NCBI GenBank assembly: GCA_013398055.1
Contig: VZRS01009544.1
Location: 186,001 to 250,000 of the forward strand
Reading direction: 5' to 3'
DNA length: 64,000 nucleotides
Origin: Ifrita kowaldi
Lineage: Eukaryota > Chordata > Aves > Passeriformes > Cinclosomatidae
The translations under genes and the position numbers were made by a program. This document shows, in pieces, positions 10,701 through 23,834 of this stretch (the stretch's first letter is position 1; the number at the start of each line of letters is the position of its first letter). The notes under the pieces are model-generated. The model had not been told where the DNA came from, did no database searches, and saw only the letters and a list, made by a program, of their open reading frames with translations.

Positions 10701-13700
10701 CCTGGGGTCGTCATTCTCTTCTGAACTACTGCTGGCTGCATTTTCTCTTCAGATGGACAAGGAGAAGGCGTTGCAAAGGAAATTTTTGGAGACGTGCTTT
10801 GTGCATCCTGTGCTGACCACAAGCAAAGCAAGCACATGTTTTTCATAGCACTGCTATCCTGTTACTCCATTCCTGTGGAGCACAGTGCTCTGAGAGCACT
10901 GAAAGTGACTGCTGCTTAACCAGTAGGAGACTACATCACTGCTGAGCCAGCTGCATGGAAACGTTAATGCTGCTCTGTGGTTTCTTCAGGACTCTGGGCC
11001 AGCATTTTCCTCATCAGATGTCTTTCATTTGCTGCCCTATCCCAGCCTGTGCTTTATGCTCAGTACAATCTATTTTCCATGAGTGACAAGCCTGGGGGTT
11101 CCCAAAGGTACTTGAAGGAAATCAGCATGTAAAATGACATACAAAGAGTATAGGGGAAGAAAGGAGGGAAAAACCAAAAAAAATATACCCACTGCTGACA
11201 TGAGAAATCCTGGCCCCAGGGAAGGAGAGAAGGCAGAGGGTCTGGGAGAGAATCACAGCAGAGCTGAGGAGGAGGCATGGGGAGGAGGGGGCGAAGAGGT
11301 GAAGATCGTAATGCCAGATGAAACTGATGAGACTGCAGAGGAAGGGAAGCTGAAAAACTTTACCGAATCTACAGAGGCAAAAATTGAGTCCTGTAGCCAT
11401 TTTTTTTTCCACAAAGACAGTATTATCATCACAGTTTAACAAGTGGAAAAACAAAACATTTAAGTGATTAACTTTTGGCAGGTTTGGAGCCCAGGTTCCT
11501 CCAGCCCTCAGGCATGGATGTAACCAAGAGATTTATGTTATGTGTATTACTTACAGGTGACTTGAAGAAAATTGATTAGAGTACATTTAACTGGGCAAGA
11601 TTTAACATTCAGATACCAGATTGCGGTGTGGGGGAGGTCAGACTTTGGCTCTGACCTCCACCTTCCTTTTTCACTCAAAAAAAAAAAAAAAAAAAAAACC
11701 CAAANAAAAAAAAAAAAAGCAGTTCTAAAAATGTATGAAAGGAAGCAGGAGAAGAGCTATTTCCCTGTGTGTATGTAGCTTTCAGTGTTTTTAGGCCCAT
11801 CCTGTGAATCAGTTGAAGGGTCAATAAATCTAGACCTCACTGTGATTACACGCATATTACCTCCACTCAGTGGTTTCTGATTGATGCACCCACTAGTTAC
11901 CAAGTCTGTCAGTGTGCACTTTGCCTTCAGCAAGGAAAAACACTGGGGCTACCTCTCAACCTGTCAGACTGATTCTCCTGTTTGGTCAGATGGTCTGCAA
12001 TGCTTGCACATGACAGCTTGCCCCTGCATGGGGCACAGCCCACTTCCTGTTCCCTTGCGACAAAACATGTGTCGGTAATAAACTTCCCATTTATAATCCA
12101 ACACAACCAGTTGATGTGGGTAATTAACTGACTTAACCTTTTCCATTTCTGATTTTCCAGAGTCTGTGGTGGGCACTGCACAGGCTCCTGTCTCCCTGTC
12201 CCCCACCTCACAAACAGCAGAGAACAATCTGATGTAAATAGACAGGTAGTGTCAGAAATGTGACAAAGAAGAAAAGAGAGATGCTGCAGACAGTCTGAAG
12301 CAAACGCCATCTCACCGCCTTCCAGTGTACCCTCGTGCTTTTGTGCCACTGTAATGGCGCCGTGAAAATGGACCTTAATTTCATAATGATACACGGCAGT
12401 AGTCCTTTTCTGACAAGCAACCATGACTGCGGTTGGTAAGCATGTATTTGAAAATGGAAAAGACAGATAGTCCTTACAGTAATTAAGTCTCAAAGGGTTT
12501 TCTCTTCCTACTGCAACTCCAAAAGAGAACCAGGTTCAAAACACATCTTAAATATTTCAACTGTGTCTTTCTCAGTAAGGGCCGAGCATTCAGAATGTGA
12601 GGATATCGATTACATCCTCTTTTAGCTTTCCACAGTAGGTTTCCAAGGAAGTAGCTGACTAGAATGGAATAGACAACCACATTTGTGCTGAATAGCTAGA
12701 AAGCAAAGGAAACACATTATGTGGGTTTTAAAAAGTATCGTGAATTGTGGAAAAGATATGTAACGTTCCTGCTGAAAAATGCCATTATAATTTTCTATAT
12801 GTTTTCTATTCCACTCCAAGAATTTTCACCAATGAATTATTTTCTTGGTACCTTCATAAGTAACTGAGTAACTGGCAGCATCACTGTCATGAAATACATC
12901 TACAAATGATCTTACTACTACACAGTTGTTCTGAACACTGCATGAATTACATATAAATAGTTAATTTTCCACCTCCGACAGGCTGGTATATAAAAAAGAT
13001 TAAAATACGTAATGCTGATTTCAGGGTTTTTTGCGGTTTTGTTCTTTTCTATGGAGACAATCACACTAAACCATTCCCCAGACACATTTGGACTTGCACG
13101 ACATGGGGCACCATATGTGTGCACACTTCAGAATTACTTCCAGACACAGAAAGGAACAGATCTGGAGTGAACATTGCCTTGGGAGCTTGATCCGCAGCAG
13201 AGGCACTTTTATTGTCCTTCACTTTCCACTGATCATGCATCTGTTCCCTTTACATCTTCTCTTTTCTTACACTTGCCTACTCATGTCAGAACTGATTCTC
13301 TTTGTCAGTTACACTCTTCAGATTCCCTTCAAGATCAGAAAAACATTTGCTTTACTTTTACCTTTCAGTTCACTGCCTGCTTTGGATAAAGCTGAGTATA
13401 GAAGTATTAAAATACCAGGAGAAAGCCTGCTGTCACAATGAGTTTGATCCAAAGTCCTTTGAAGTCATTAATGAACACTGGTTCCCAATTATTGCTTTTG
13501 GTCTTTGGATCTGCCCATGGCTTTCTACTTCAACATGAAGTATAAGTATTAAAAAGTTTTCAAAAGGTTTATCTGATGGGATTACCAGTTTGATTTTCTG
13601 AATAATGTTCTCTGAAGATTCAGATAAACATGTCAACATTTGAAAGCTCTCCCTAACACCTCAGGCTGAGATTAAAGGTCCTCTGCAGTCATGGCACTCA

Positions 13701-14525
13701 AAGTTTCACAATCAGTGGATAATTTCAGCCTTACAACTGAGAACTCTTTGGTCTCTCGCAGCTGAGAAAGGATACACTTTCTTGATTCTAGCACCAGAAT
13801 CATCTGCTGCTGTTGGAAACATAGTCTTCACTATTGGAATGGTTTGAATTCTGGTGCAATATTACTGGAATAGTCTTGGCATTGTTTTGTCTTGCAAAGA
13901 GGGTTCTTGGACAATTGCTCACTTATTATTGCCGTGACTCTTTCTAAACCAATGTGTTTCTTCCCAGTAGCCAGATCGTTTATATTTGAAAAGTATCATG
14001 TTAAGGGAGGTCTAAATTTTGTATCCATAGTCATGGATAGCAGTGACAGTTCCTCTCATAGAAAGACCACCTTTAGCAGGTAGACACAGACACATATATT
14101 ACATGTGCAATTGTTTACACACCCAGTTTCTTTTCTCATAAAATTTAGGCCCCCTAAGATATTTGGCTCTAAAATCCTGGCTTTTGGAGTACTGTTTAGA
14201 GGACTAGAGGATTCCATAGATGAGCCTATAATATTTGATTTTGGTTCTCAATCTGAAGTGTTTCTGCCATCTGAGGAATGTTTTGTGGTTTTTGGTGAAA
14301 ATTTTCACTTTTTTACTCATGCCTCAGCCTGCTGAATTCAGGAACGGTGCCCCATAATGATGTATTCTGTATCAGATTCCCTTTTTAAACTACACTCTGA
14401 GAAACACTGCACTGAGGTTGCAGGACATACAGGAATATGTTGCAATGAACGGAGTATGATTAATTATTAATGGCATAGAAATTTCAAATTTTAACCCAAG
14501 TGCTTTGCTGAGCTGATGCAATCAA
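7746..14525. other. AT-rich sequence, no gene identified
   Basis: The segment contains poly-A runs (9028-9043; 11677-11698, followed by CCC, AAA, one N at 11705 and A13). Around 7900-8000 there are several short repeated ATCT/AGATATC words that look like a decayed element I cannot name. Open frames (188 codons at 11927-12493 minus; 104 at 10534-10848 plus; an acidic, Glu-rich one at 11134-11439 plus) show no known domain. The last follows a purine-rich bias. Confidence 0.5.
11677..11718. repeat. Poly-A tract with one unresolved base
   Basis: A22, CCC, AAA, N at 11705, then A13. The N in the homopolymer is a sequencing or consensus ambiguity. Confidence 0.95.
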
Positions 14526-14831
14526 GGGGCAAGTATTGATCTCTTCAGTCTTGTGCCCAGTGACAAGACTCGAGGAAATGGCCTGAAGCTGAGTCAGGAG
14601 AGATTTAGGTTGGATGTTAGAATAATGGTTTTCATCCAGAGGGAGGCTGAGCACTGGAACAGGCTCCTCAGGGAAGTGGTCACAGCACCAAGCCTGACAG
14701 AGTTCAAGATGCATTTGGACAATGCTGTCGTGTATGGTGAGATTCTTGGGCCTGTCCTGCGCAAGGGCCGGAGTTGAACTCTATGATCCTCATGAGTCCC
14801 TTCCAACGCAGCATATCCTATGATTCTATGA
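14526..14831 (+). mobile_element. CR1 LINE, 3' end fragment
   Basis: Sense-strand CR1: the translation at 14553-14777 contains TRGNGLKL, RFRLDVR, EHWNRL and APSLTEFK, the usual C-terminal ORF2 blocks. The 3' end carries the octamer tail ATTCTATGA at 14823-14831. It is truncated at its 5' end. Confidence 0.93.
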
Positions 14832-16991
14832 TAAGGAACTTCTTTTTCCAGCTCTAGCTGAACGCTGTGTGGGTTTATCTTTATTCTTTGCAAAGTCAGT
14901 TTCTCTGAGAGTAAACAGAGTAACCAGAGCCATTTATGGGACAGAGCAAGACAGCAGGAACCCTAGCAAGTCCTCTGAGCAATACCAATGTGTATATACT
15001 GTAGATTCCCCTAGTAGATTCCCCAGCCAGTTGCTGCCATCACCTGGGACTTTGAGTAAGTCAGAATGCAAATTAAAACTACAGATTGATTGGAAAGATT
15101 ACTTAGATCTTGTGTGTTTCCTAATTTGATCTGGAAAGAGGTGTGACAAATATCCTGAAGAAATGTGACAGCCTGAGAAAGAATTCTGGTTCTGCTTTTG
15201 CACTTGGAACACTGGTCTTGATGCATGCATGTATGCACGGAGCGAGGCGCTGGTCTCTGCACAGGTGTAAACAGCCACGGGCACACAAGGGCTATTTAGT
15301 TCACCAAGGAGGTCTGCTCTTCAACCAGCTGCTCCTGCTCTCTCCAAAAGAAAGGTGGGACATGGATAGGAGCAGCCAAGAGACCAGAACCAACCAAGGG
15401 CTACCAGGTGGAATACCATCTAGTGGTCATCATCTTGTCTTTAAAATTTTGCTTTAGTATCCGTGGTTAAAAATTATGCCTGTAATGTTTACAGGCATAA
15501 TTTTACCTTTCAGTTCACTGCCCAAAACAGGCAGCTCATTTTATTAAGACATCATAGATTCATGTAAAAAATAGATTTTTTTTTTTTAAATGCTACCAGG
15601 AGATTCATTGATTTATAAAAATGAGCATGTTCCAAAATACTATAAATAGTAGGAGGCTTTGATCAGTCTACTGTTTTGATTAAAAGTTGAACATTTGCAT
15701 ACAAGAAAAAATCATCGCTAAACCAGTTGCACTGCAGTCTTGCCCTTTGATAAGGCAGGAAAAAACTAACACAACTTTACACAATTAGCAACTGTATCTT
15801 AGAAATTAATAGCTACAGAGGAACAATTAAGTCGTGTTTGGCTGGAGGATCTTTGCCACCTTCCTGTAACCATTCATTTATTCCCGCCAGTGAATGCAAT
15901 GAGAAAAGGATGTATTCTTATGTCTCCAAGCAATCAAGGCTCCCTTGATAAGGCACAGGTTAAGTTTAGCATCACAGACATTGCATTTATTTTTCTTATG
16001 ATAGACATTTTTCCTATGAAATATTATTAGCATTTATTTCTTTCTTTGGACACAGTAAAAGACACTGTTTAATCAGCAGCACTAATCAAGATACTGTATA
16101 AGCAAGTAGGATTTCTTCCCTCCAGTGGCATTGCAGATTTTCTTGAGTCATTACTTTCCTTGAAATTACTGTATGAAATCTTTACTTGTCCTTTTTACCA
16201 AGAGCACAGAAAATAAATGTCATCCAACCTCACCAGTTGCCTCAATGAAACAGAGCAAACAAATTGTTTTTAGCTAATAACAGTGGAGAGTGATACATCA
16301 AAGGAGCAGAATTTACACCTATGTTTTATCTTGATTAGAGTATCAAAGTTGAATTCAGCATGCCACTATTTCCTGCTCTGTTCCTCTTCATCAGTAACAA
16401 ACTACTTAGAAGTAATTGATACTGAACACATGGACCAAATTAAATTTGTAATGACATTTACTTATTTGAAGTTTCAGCCCTGATGTGGTCTCCAGTTCAT
16501 TCACCAAACAGCTTCCATTTACTGAAGGATTTTTTTACTTGTGGTGGAACCCTGAAGTGCAGAACTGAGTGATCATAAAGTGGACAAATTACGCACTGAA
16601 CTTGCCTTTGACAGAGTGTCCCATTTAGCGTTTCAGGCGCTTAAACAAACTATGATCGTACATACAGTAGTGGCCTATTCTGGTCAGTCTTGGACATTTG
16701 TTAAATACTACTACATGTATAATATTTTATATTAAATATGCATCTGCAGAGAGAATGTGTAATACATAAAATATTGACTAAAGGTATGCCAACCAAAGCG
16801 CCTCAGAAGATAAACTAACAAAATAGAAAGCAACTAAAAAATCTGATCACCTCATTCCTCTGTGATTCAAGATCATGATAAAGAAGTAAAGGTGATCTGT
16901 TCACACCTCATATTGGGCCATAAAATGTTTAATAATATCACTATCACATTTCATTTGGTTATCCTTTTACTTTGAGGCAGATTGTAGTTCC
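14832..16991. other. AT-rich sequence, no gene identified
   Basis: No coding signature. The one structural feature is the hairpin at 15470-15504 and the duplicated 22-mer beside it, listed separately. Confidence 0.5.
15470..15504. repeat. Perfect 16-bp inverted repeat, 3-base loop
   Basis: Arms at 15470-15485 and 15489-15504 (AAAATTATGCCTGTAA and its complement) are separated by TGT. The right arm runs straight into a 22-base segment (15501-15522) also present at 13356-13377. Confidence 0.9.
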
Positions 16992-17479
16992 TGTGTAGTT
17001 GGCTGAGATAGAGTTAATTTTTTCATAATAGCTTCTGTGGAGCTGGTTTGAATTTGTGATGAAAACAGTGTCGATAACACAGGGATGTTTTAGTTATTGC
17101 TGAGCAGGGCTTGCACAGAGCCAAGGCCTTTCTGCCCATCATGCCACCTCACCAGTGAGTAGTCTGGTGGTGCATGAGAAGCTGGGACTTGACACAGCCA
17201 GGACAACTGACCCCAGCTGATCAAAGGAGTATTCCATATCATACGATATCATGCTCAGCAGGAAAAACTGGAGGGAAAGTTTGCCAGGGCTGCAATTGTG
17301 AGGTTTTGCATCACTTGTTCCATTTTGGTTTTTGTAGGGGTGGGAGTTTTTTGTTCATTTTTTTACTTATTTAACTGTCTTTTTCTCAACCCTTCAGAAC
17401 TGGTCCTTCCAATTCTGTCCCCCATCACACGGCAGGGATTGCCTGGTGCTGAGCTGTCAGATGGGGTTAAACCACAGCA
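16992..17479 (+). mobile_element. Avian ERVL-like LTR, decayed
   Basis: About 490 bp. The start region matches a very common bird LTR family (GGCTGAGATAGAGTTAATTT, then ACAGTGTCGATAACACAGGG and TTATTGCTGAGCAG). The end reads GGGGTTAAACCACAGCA at 17463-17479. It resembles the LTR at 34916 along its length. The TATA region and polyadenylation signal are both degraded (TATTTAACTG where the related copy has CTATTAAGC), and there are internal deletions. No target duplication or primer site is visible, so it is probably a solo LTR. The ERVL assignment is from memory. Confidence 0.82.
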
Positions 17480-19942
17480 ACTGCTCACACAGCAAATAAC
17501 GAGTTTTTGTTACCGCGGTTTCCGTAGCATCTTGTCGTGAACCAAAACTTTATTAAAAACACTCCTAAAAACCAAAAACCCAAGAAGTCAGCATTCATAT
17601 GGCTCTTTAAGAGAGGAGCAATAGTAGCAATAGATAGATGAAGGATCACGCAAAGATAGAACTGGTTGATATTAATTTTATCGAATACACTATGGATTTC
17701 AATTCAATTTGGCAAATACACTATGTTTGTGGAGGGAGACACTGTCCTGAGGCAGAAGAAGCCCTAAATTAGAAAGTGCACAGCTGATGAAGTTTGCAGT
17801 AGTCCTTCTGACACGTCCTGGACTCAGTAGCCCACACAGTGCTCACATGAGGGTGTATTCTCAAGCCCACTTACAAGTTACTAACACCCTGTTCCCTCTC
17901 AGGAATCACCAACTTTCACCAAAAAAAAAAAGAAATAAAAAGAAAAAAAAGGTAATAAAAATCAAGACACACAGAGAAAGCTTATGAGGATAAAAATGAA
18001 TTGTTGAAGCTCTGATTAAATTTTATATCTAATTAAAAGGCAACTGTACATAGTTCATCCAAATAATGACAGGAGATAGATGGTACATACAGATTTTTCA
18101 ACAGTTTAACTTCAGGTTTCAGAAGAAAAAAAAAGAATATCTAGATTCTAGCATTAATCCCGAGCCTTGAGGAAAGGACACTATGGATTAGGTCAAAAGT
18201 CATAAATATTCCTTTCTAAGGAAGCCTTTCCCAAAATGAAATCTGAAAAGGAGGAAAACAACATTACAGGCACAATTAACGATAACGATGTATTTCAGGT
18301 TACAGAGACCCTTCCTTCCTCCTGAAATGGTTGTGACAGGCCTCCTGCTGCATCAGCTTCTGGTGGCTGTGACACCTACACTGGAGCAAAAAGGGCAGCA
18401 AAATAAGCTGCATCAGAACACAGCATGTGAGGAGGTGGTGAGAAGTCCAAGTGGCAGTAGCAAGCTCCTGCGGGACACTTTGTTTCTAATAATGCTTTAC
18501 TCTTAATTGCAAAAAAGTTGATCCCACTGCTTTTTTGGGATGCAGCTGAAATATAACTGGTCTGCATTGCACATCATTAAAAAGGGAAAGCTCTACTACA
18601 CAGTTTATGATTATTTTCATCCAAGAGGGTGTACCCCAGATGGCGATAATTACCCATAACCTTGAGGATATACGAGAGCTTTAAAAGGTTTGATTTAGAA
18701 AGAAGTTGCTTAATGAATGAGCAGCTGAAGGCTGAAACATAATTTGATTATTTCTTTTTTTATCCTTTAGATGTTTGATTATCTATTAGAGTGCAAGAGC
18801 TTTTGTAGCTCAATCTGCTTGGAGACCGAGTCACTGTCTTTAACTTGCAGCCAAAACCAAGAGCATCTACTCACTAAAAAATTAATTGAGCAATAGCAAA
18901 ACACCACACAATACAAAAAATTTTACTAAGAACATCTAATGAAATGACCCTTTCATTTGGATGTTTTACTCTACTCCTTCACATATTCATGTATTTTTGT
19001 CTCTCAGCTCCTGAGAGCAAGTTCCTTTCTTCCTGTGCTTCTGTGTTTTGTAGAATATCCAGCTGATGGTAAGCAAATACAGATAAGAAAAAAGCTTTCC
19101 AATTCAGATTGGAAGCTGCTATGAGAGAACTGGTGTGTTTAATTATTTTTACACTATTTATGTAACTTCTCAGCCTCTGAAGAAGCATCCTTTACCAAAA
19201 ATGCCTTTACAAAGCCATTAAAAAGTGTAAACTAGTTTTAAGTTGTTTTTCCCATTAGCCTTACTCCTTTGCTTTCCTGAATAGGGTGTTGCATTCTGGG
19301 TCCAGAGAGGCTTTTCTCCATCTATTTTTATTCTGGGTGGAAAAAAAAATATGTCTTTGTTTGCTCACTTTTGTGAGTGCTATTTTATATGTCTGTACTG
19401 AATGCTTTTGCCAGTGATTCTGGATTGCAGTCTGCAGGGCATCTGTAATGGAGAGTCCTTACTGCCCTGTGCCCTTATGCCAAGTGCAAACACAAGAAGA
19501 GTAAGCTGGGAATCCTGGTGGTCTCCAGCACAGAATTGTCTGGTTTTGCTGTGGGAAGCTTGCAAACCCACATTTGTTTATAGATTTATACTTCCTCTGT
19601 TCTTTTTCTTTCCCCTTTTTCTTCCATATTCCTCTAAATAAGGAAGCTAGAACAGCCATCCAACCCACGCATGCTCCCTGGTCAAGGCTCTCAGTTTTCA
19701 TTTCTCCGACTTCTGGCACCAAAGACAGGATTTCAGCAGTTCCTACTGGCCTCACAGATGCCTTAGAGAGTCCTTGCTATGTGACATACCCCAGAACCAC
19801 ATCAGGAAGCATCTGTCTTCACCTCCTGTGTTGTATGTGCCAGCCCCATGCAGATGTGCCTCAGACACTGCAGAGCACTTAAAATGGTTCTGCTTAAGAA
19901 CCTAAACCTCTTTCCAAAAATAAAAGTTTCTAATATGACTCT

Positions 19943-20017
19943 AGAGGGAAAAAAGGAAAAAAAAAAAGGAAAAAAAAAGTAGGAAAAAGAGAAAGAAAGA
20001 ACATCATGGAAAGAAGA
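19943..20017 (+). repeat. Purine-rich (A/G) low-complexity tract
   Basis: A run of about 60 A/G bases of the form GGAAAAAAGG, with only one T near its middle, ending in GAAAGAAAGAAC. Confidence 0.85.
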
Positions 20018-21197
20018 GTGTGCAAGTGTTGAAACCCAAAGTAAATTGACCCATCTGCCTTGCAAATACAGTGCATCCTGAACAGGAGGTTTTAAACCAA
20101 ACTTCCTTCAAATAGCTTTCATAAAATCCTGCTATGAGGTTCTAGAGAGTTCCTTCCAATGCAAAAATAGGTGTCCTGCCTTCACCGGCACTATTTGGGG
20201 ATCTCTGAGAAGTAGAAGATATTTAATGAAGTTGATTTTGAAAAGAGGTGTCCCCATGCAACTTTTTTCAGCCAAGGAAGGGGAGAGCGCCAAAGGGCTG
20301 CAGTTTGCAGCCTCAAAGTGATGGCATCCTGCCAGCTTCTCTTTGCAGGCATATACATGCCAGAAGTGCTTAAGTGCAAATGGCATGTAAACCAAAAACA
20401 CCTGTCATTATTGTGCTGGGGGTGTATGCGGACAATTATGTGAAACTCTGAAAAAAGCATGCTTTCCTGCCCAGAGGACAGAATGAAAAGTTTTACTGTG
20501 TTGAGCAGTATGGCTGGAGTGGCTGTGCTGATTTTATCAACAGCTGGCCTTAGAGCATGCAGCAGGGCTCTGCGCAGCCCTCCCTGGAACACACCAGCAC
20601 ACCCGGACCTCCCTGCCTCCTCTAGATACCTTTTCACACTCTCCTCACCCTGCTCACCCCTGTGCATCAGTCATAGTAGACAGCTACACCGCAGTGAGGC
20701 TCACCTGAGACCTTTGCATTTCGTTTCAGCAGTAGTAAATCTATCATTTGGATTGTGAGTAGGGATTTTTCAGACGTACCTTGCCACTTTATCTTCTGTC
20801 TTTGTCAGCAAGCAGCAAAGCTCTGACAAGACCCTGAGAGCAGTTTTGCAAAGGGCACTCAGGCTCTGATTTTGTGCCAGCATGGTATGAAGCCAACCCA
20901 GCAGACACATGCTGCTCCACAAGTAAGCAACAGCTCAGGCTCTACAGCTCTTTGATCCATGTTGTATTACAGAACTTCAGTACCTATGTCAAGGAACTGC
21001 ACTTATGATTTGTGGGTACATACCTCTGGATGAGGCAGTCTTTGAGTTCAGTATAGGAAAAGAATATTTTGTTATGGATCTTCTCATGGCTGTGAGTATG
21101 GAATGAACCACCAAGGCACATGGCATTTCCCCTGCCCTCCTCCCCAGTCAGGTGTGATGGCACAATGCAGTTTTCAGTGCCAGCTGGTACAGGAACA

Positions 21198-21236
21198 GTG
21201 TCTGGGATCAGTGTCTGGAGCCAGCGTCTGGGATCA
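21198..21236. repeat. 13-bp tandem repeat, three units
   Basis: Units at 21198-21210, 21211-21223 and 21224-21236. The first and third differ by one base; the middle one is more diverged. Confidence 0.8.
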
Positions 21237-21338
21237 GCTGCTGAGACAATTAGGATAAACTTTTGTTCCATAATCCTGAATGTAGCTGGTACTCAGGACT
21301 GAAAAACCCCCATCTGCAGAACTTTGAAGTAGAAGTTC

Positions 21339-21947
21339 TACTGGTGTCATGGTAGGCGGTCGGATGGTGAGGTGCCATGACCTTCCAGAAGCGTCTTTGA
21401 TGTGAAGCTGGTCAGCAGTGCAGACACACAGCACACAACACACACACCGGATAGCTGGAAAGACGATTCGACGACAAAGGAGCGAGAAGGGTCTTCGTAC
21501 GGGGTTCCACAGGGAGGTTTATTGCAGCCATGCACGTGAAGGCACCCAGGGATGAAGACAAATAACATTGGGGGGGGTCCAGGTTTATATACAGGAGTGG
21601 AGGGAGCATCAAAGACCAATGATCTGAGGGCACGGGGGCGGTACACAGGCGGGACCAGGGTATGGGAGCCAATAGGGAAACTCTGAGGGAGTGGCGATGG
21701 GGCAGGGGCCAATGGGGGAACAGGGAGTGGAGAACCTTCTGGATCAGGGACATGTAAGGTATAAAGGGACAGGGAGGCCAACGGGCCAGCTGGGGAAGCA
21801 GAACTGGGGTACATTGACATAGCTAAACCGAGTATGCTGGGGGAAGCGTTTTCTGTCTCGCTAACCTAGGGAGGAACCTAGGAACTGTCCCACCATTGGA
21901 CTCCCTTCGTTCCTTGTTCGGTAGGCCCACTGGCCTCCACATATTGG
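21339..21947 (-). mobile_element. Solo ERVK-type LTR with 6-bp target duplication
   Basis: The LTR proper is 21345-21941 (597 bp) on the minus strand: it begins TGTGGAGGCC at 21941 and ends CCATGACA at 21345. It is flanked by TACTGG (21339-21344) and TATTGG (21942-21947), a 6-bp target duplication with one change, which points to the ERVK class. In sense orientation it has a TATA box (TATATAAA, about 21584-21592) and an AATAAA signal (21518-21523), so the R region is short. GC content is much higher than the surroundings. No internal retroviral sequence is present. The 157-codon and 113-codon minus-strand frames are LTR sequence, not genes. Confidence 0.88.
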
Positions 21948-23834
21948 TAGCACTTCAAACACAGAGAGCACAGTATGTCAGAAGGCAAACAAAAGCAATG
22001 TAGAAGAAGGAGAGGAGCACATTTTTATACTAGAGAAAAGCTGTTTAGCTGTGGGACTTGTCAAGTCAGACCTTGTTGTTCATAGTAAAGGAGGGTCGTG
22101 TTTCATAAGAAAGTGCATGAACTGAACAGGAAAGGTATTTTATAGCACAAAAGATGCTGGTTTGGGACCTAAGAATACCTTACAGTGATGAATAAGACTC
22201 AGAGGGGTTTATGTTTCATCTAGGTCAGTTACTGAAGGACAGCCAGACTTCCCTTGCTCTCCTGCAAATTTGACCTATAGAAGTTGTATAATCTACTTAT
22301 GTCTCTGCAGAAGAGACCAGTGAGACGAGGCTTCCATCTGGCTGGGATTCAGGATGTGTGTGTGCCTGAGCTACAAAAAATATGTCAGGACTGTAGGAGT
22401 TTCATCATCCATCAAAGGATCCTAGGAAAGTTCTACACACCGCAGGTGCCCCTTGGAGAGGTTAGCCCACGGCAAAGCCTAGTCAATGGGATTTAGAAAT
22501 TAACTTTGTGCCAGACTGCCAAGCAGTGTGTGGAGCTGCAGTAGCTGGGACTATCCTTCCTACTTGCTCTCTGGCCACATTTCATACGGTGAGCAAAGGA
22601 TGGGCACTTCCCTGGGCTGAAATCCCCCACACCCCACCGGGTCCATACTGTCCAGGCTGTACCTTGGCCTCGTGTACTTCAGGCTGTATTTAGAGGCCTC
22701 ATGAGTGGAAGGGTCAGCAAAGGTGGTCGTGAAAAGTGATTTCAGGGCTGTGCTTACCACATCAAATAGATCTCTCTAAACTACTTCAGATTCCCCAAGT
22801 CCACTGCCTACTACTCAGCTGTGGGGTACAGTTTGGGTTGTGACTCAGGGTCTTGACAACCCAGAAACCAATCAACTAAATTTTCCATATTTGAAAAGTA
22901 ACCTAGGAGTTCAGATGAAAAAGCCATGACCAGGGACTACCACTTAAAGTCAGCTGTTGGGAAATAACAGAAATTTTGCCAGGGATTAGTGTCTGGTAAA
23001 TTTTGAAATATAAATAATTTCACATGCTGTGCTAAATTTTAATTAATAAGGATTTTACTGCAATCTTCCCATAATTTTTTAGAGTGAACCAAAATGTAGA
23101 GCAGCAGGGGTTCATTTGTTGCATTGATTTATTTTAAAGTTGGTTCAAGTGAAACACCCATATTTTAAAGCAAACTTTTCATGTTCCTGCAGTAAAGACA
23201 AGGTCGTGCTTGTCTGTAATGAATTTAATATAATAGTAGGATTTTTTTGTTAGTCTTGAAAACATTTTGTTAGTCTTAAAATTCTGCCTAGCTTTCTAGT
23301 TCCCAGATTAAATAAATGTGGTCTGACATACTTCATGCCAGCCCATAAAGTGCTCCTGAGTCCAGGCTCACAACAAATGCCAATAAAAGGGGCTGCTAAC
23401 CCTCTACAAAGGCCCCATGCACACATCTCATTCAAAGAATTGTTCTTAGGTCCATGAATCTTAGCTTTACAGGAGTATATGCACTTTTATAGACACTTGA
23501 CACATGAAACCAATCCCTTTTTTTTTCCAGAATTTCAAAGTTATCCAGAGAGTGAACTAGTTTGAGATGCTGACATTTCTGCTTTCATTCCTCTTGCTGC
23601 AGAATGCTTTTACAAGTGATAAGAAATTAAATCATACTTTATAAATATCTCACAAGTTATTTAATCATACATAATAGCTTCTTAATTTGGACCAGAGTGC
23701 CAAGTAGAAGTATCTCATCCTGAAACATCTTAGGGCTGAATCTCAGTCTTCATCTGGAGACAAGGGACCATGTATTGATCTAGCTGCTCATACATAGTTC
23801 AGTTCTGCAGGCTTTATTTAAAGTCAATTTTCTC
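21948..23834. other. AT-rich sequence, no gene identified
   Basis: The notable stretch is 22311-22496, an open frame after a good splice acceptor (see findings). At 23245-23278 the word TTTTGTTAGTCTT occurs twice, 21 bases apart. Otherwise nothing is recognised. Confidence 0.5.

Larger units (their letters stand above)
17480..21344. other. AT-rich sequence, no gene identified
   Basis: The segment holds A-rich simple sequence at 17918-17960, a long purine-rich run at 19943-20017, and a 13-bp triplicate at 21198-21236 (units starting GTGTCTGGGATCA). A 158-codon minus-strand frame at 20191-20667 and short frames elsewhere match no family I know. Confidence 0.5.

Noticed and set aside
11134..11439. 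Acidic, Glu-rich 101-codon frame
   Set aside because: It follows a purine-rich stretch and has no acceptor, donor or domain signature; amino-acid bias comes from base composition.
18795..18840. TGTAGCTCAATCTGCTTGGA-like words resembling a tRNA D arm
   Set aside because: No acceptor stem, anticodon arm or T-arm GGTTCRA box at the right distances.
21347..21820. 157-codon minus-strand frame rich in Pro and Ser
   Set aside because: It is entirely within the ERVK-type solo LTR and crosses its TATA box and polyadenylation signal.
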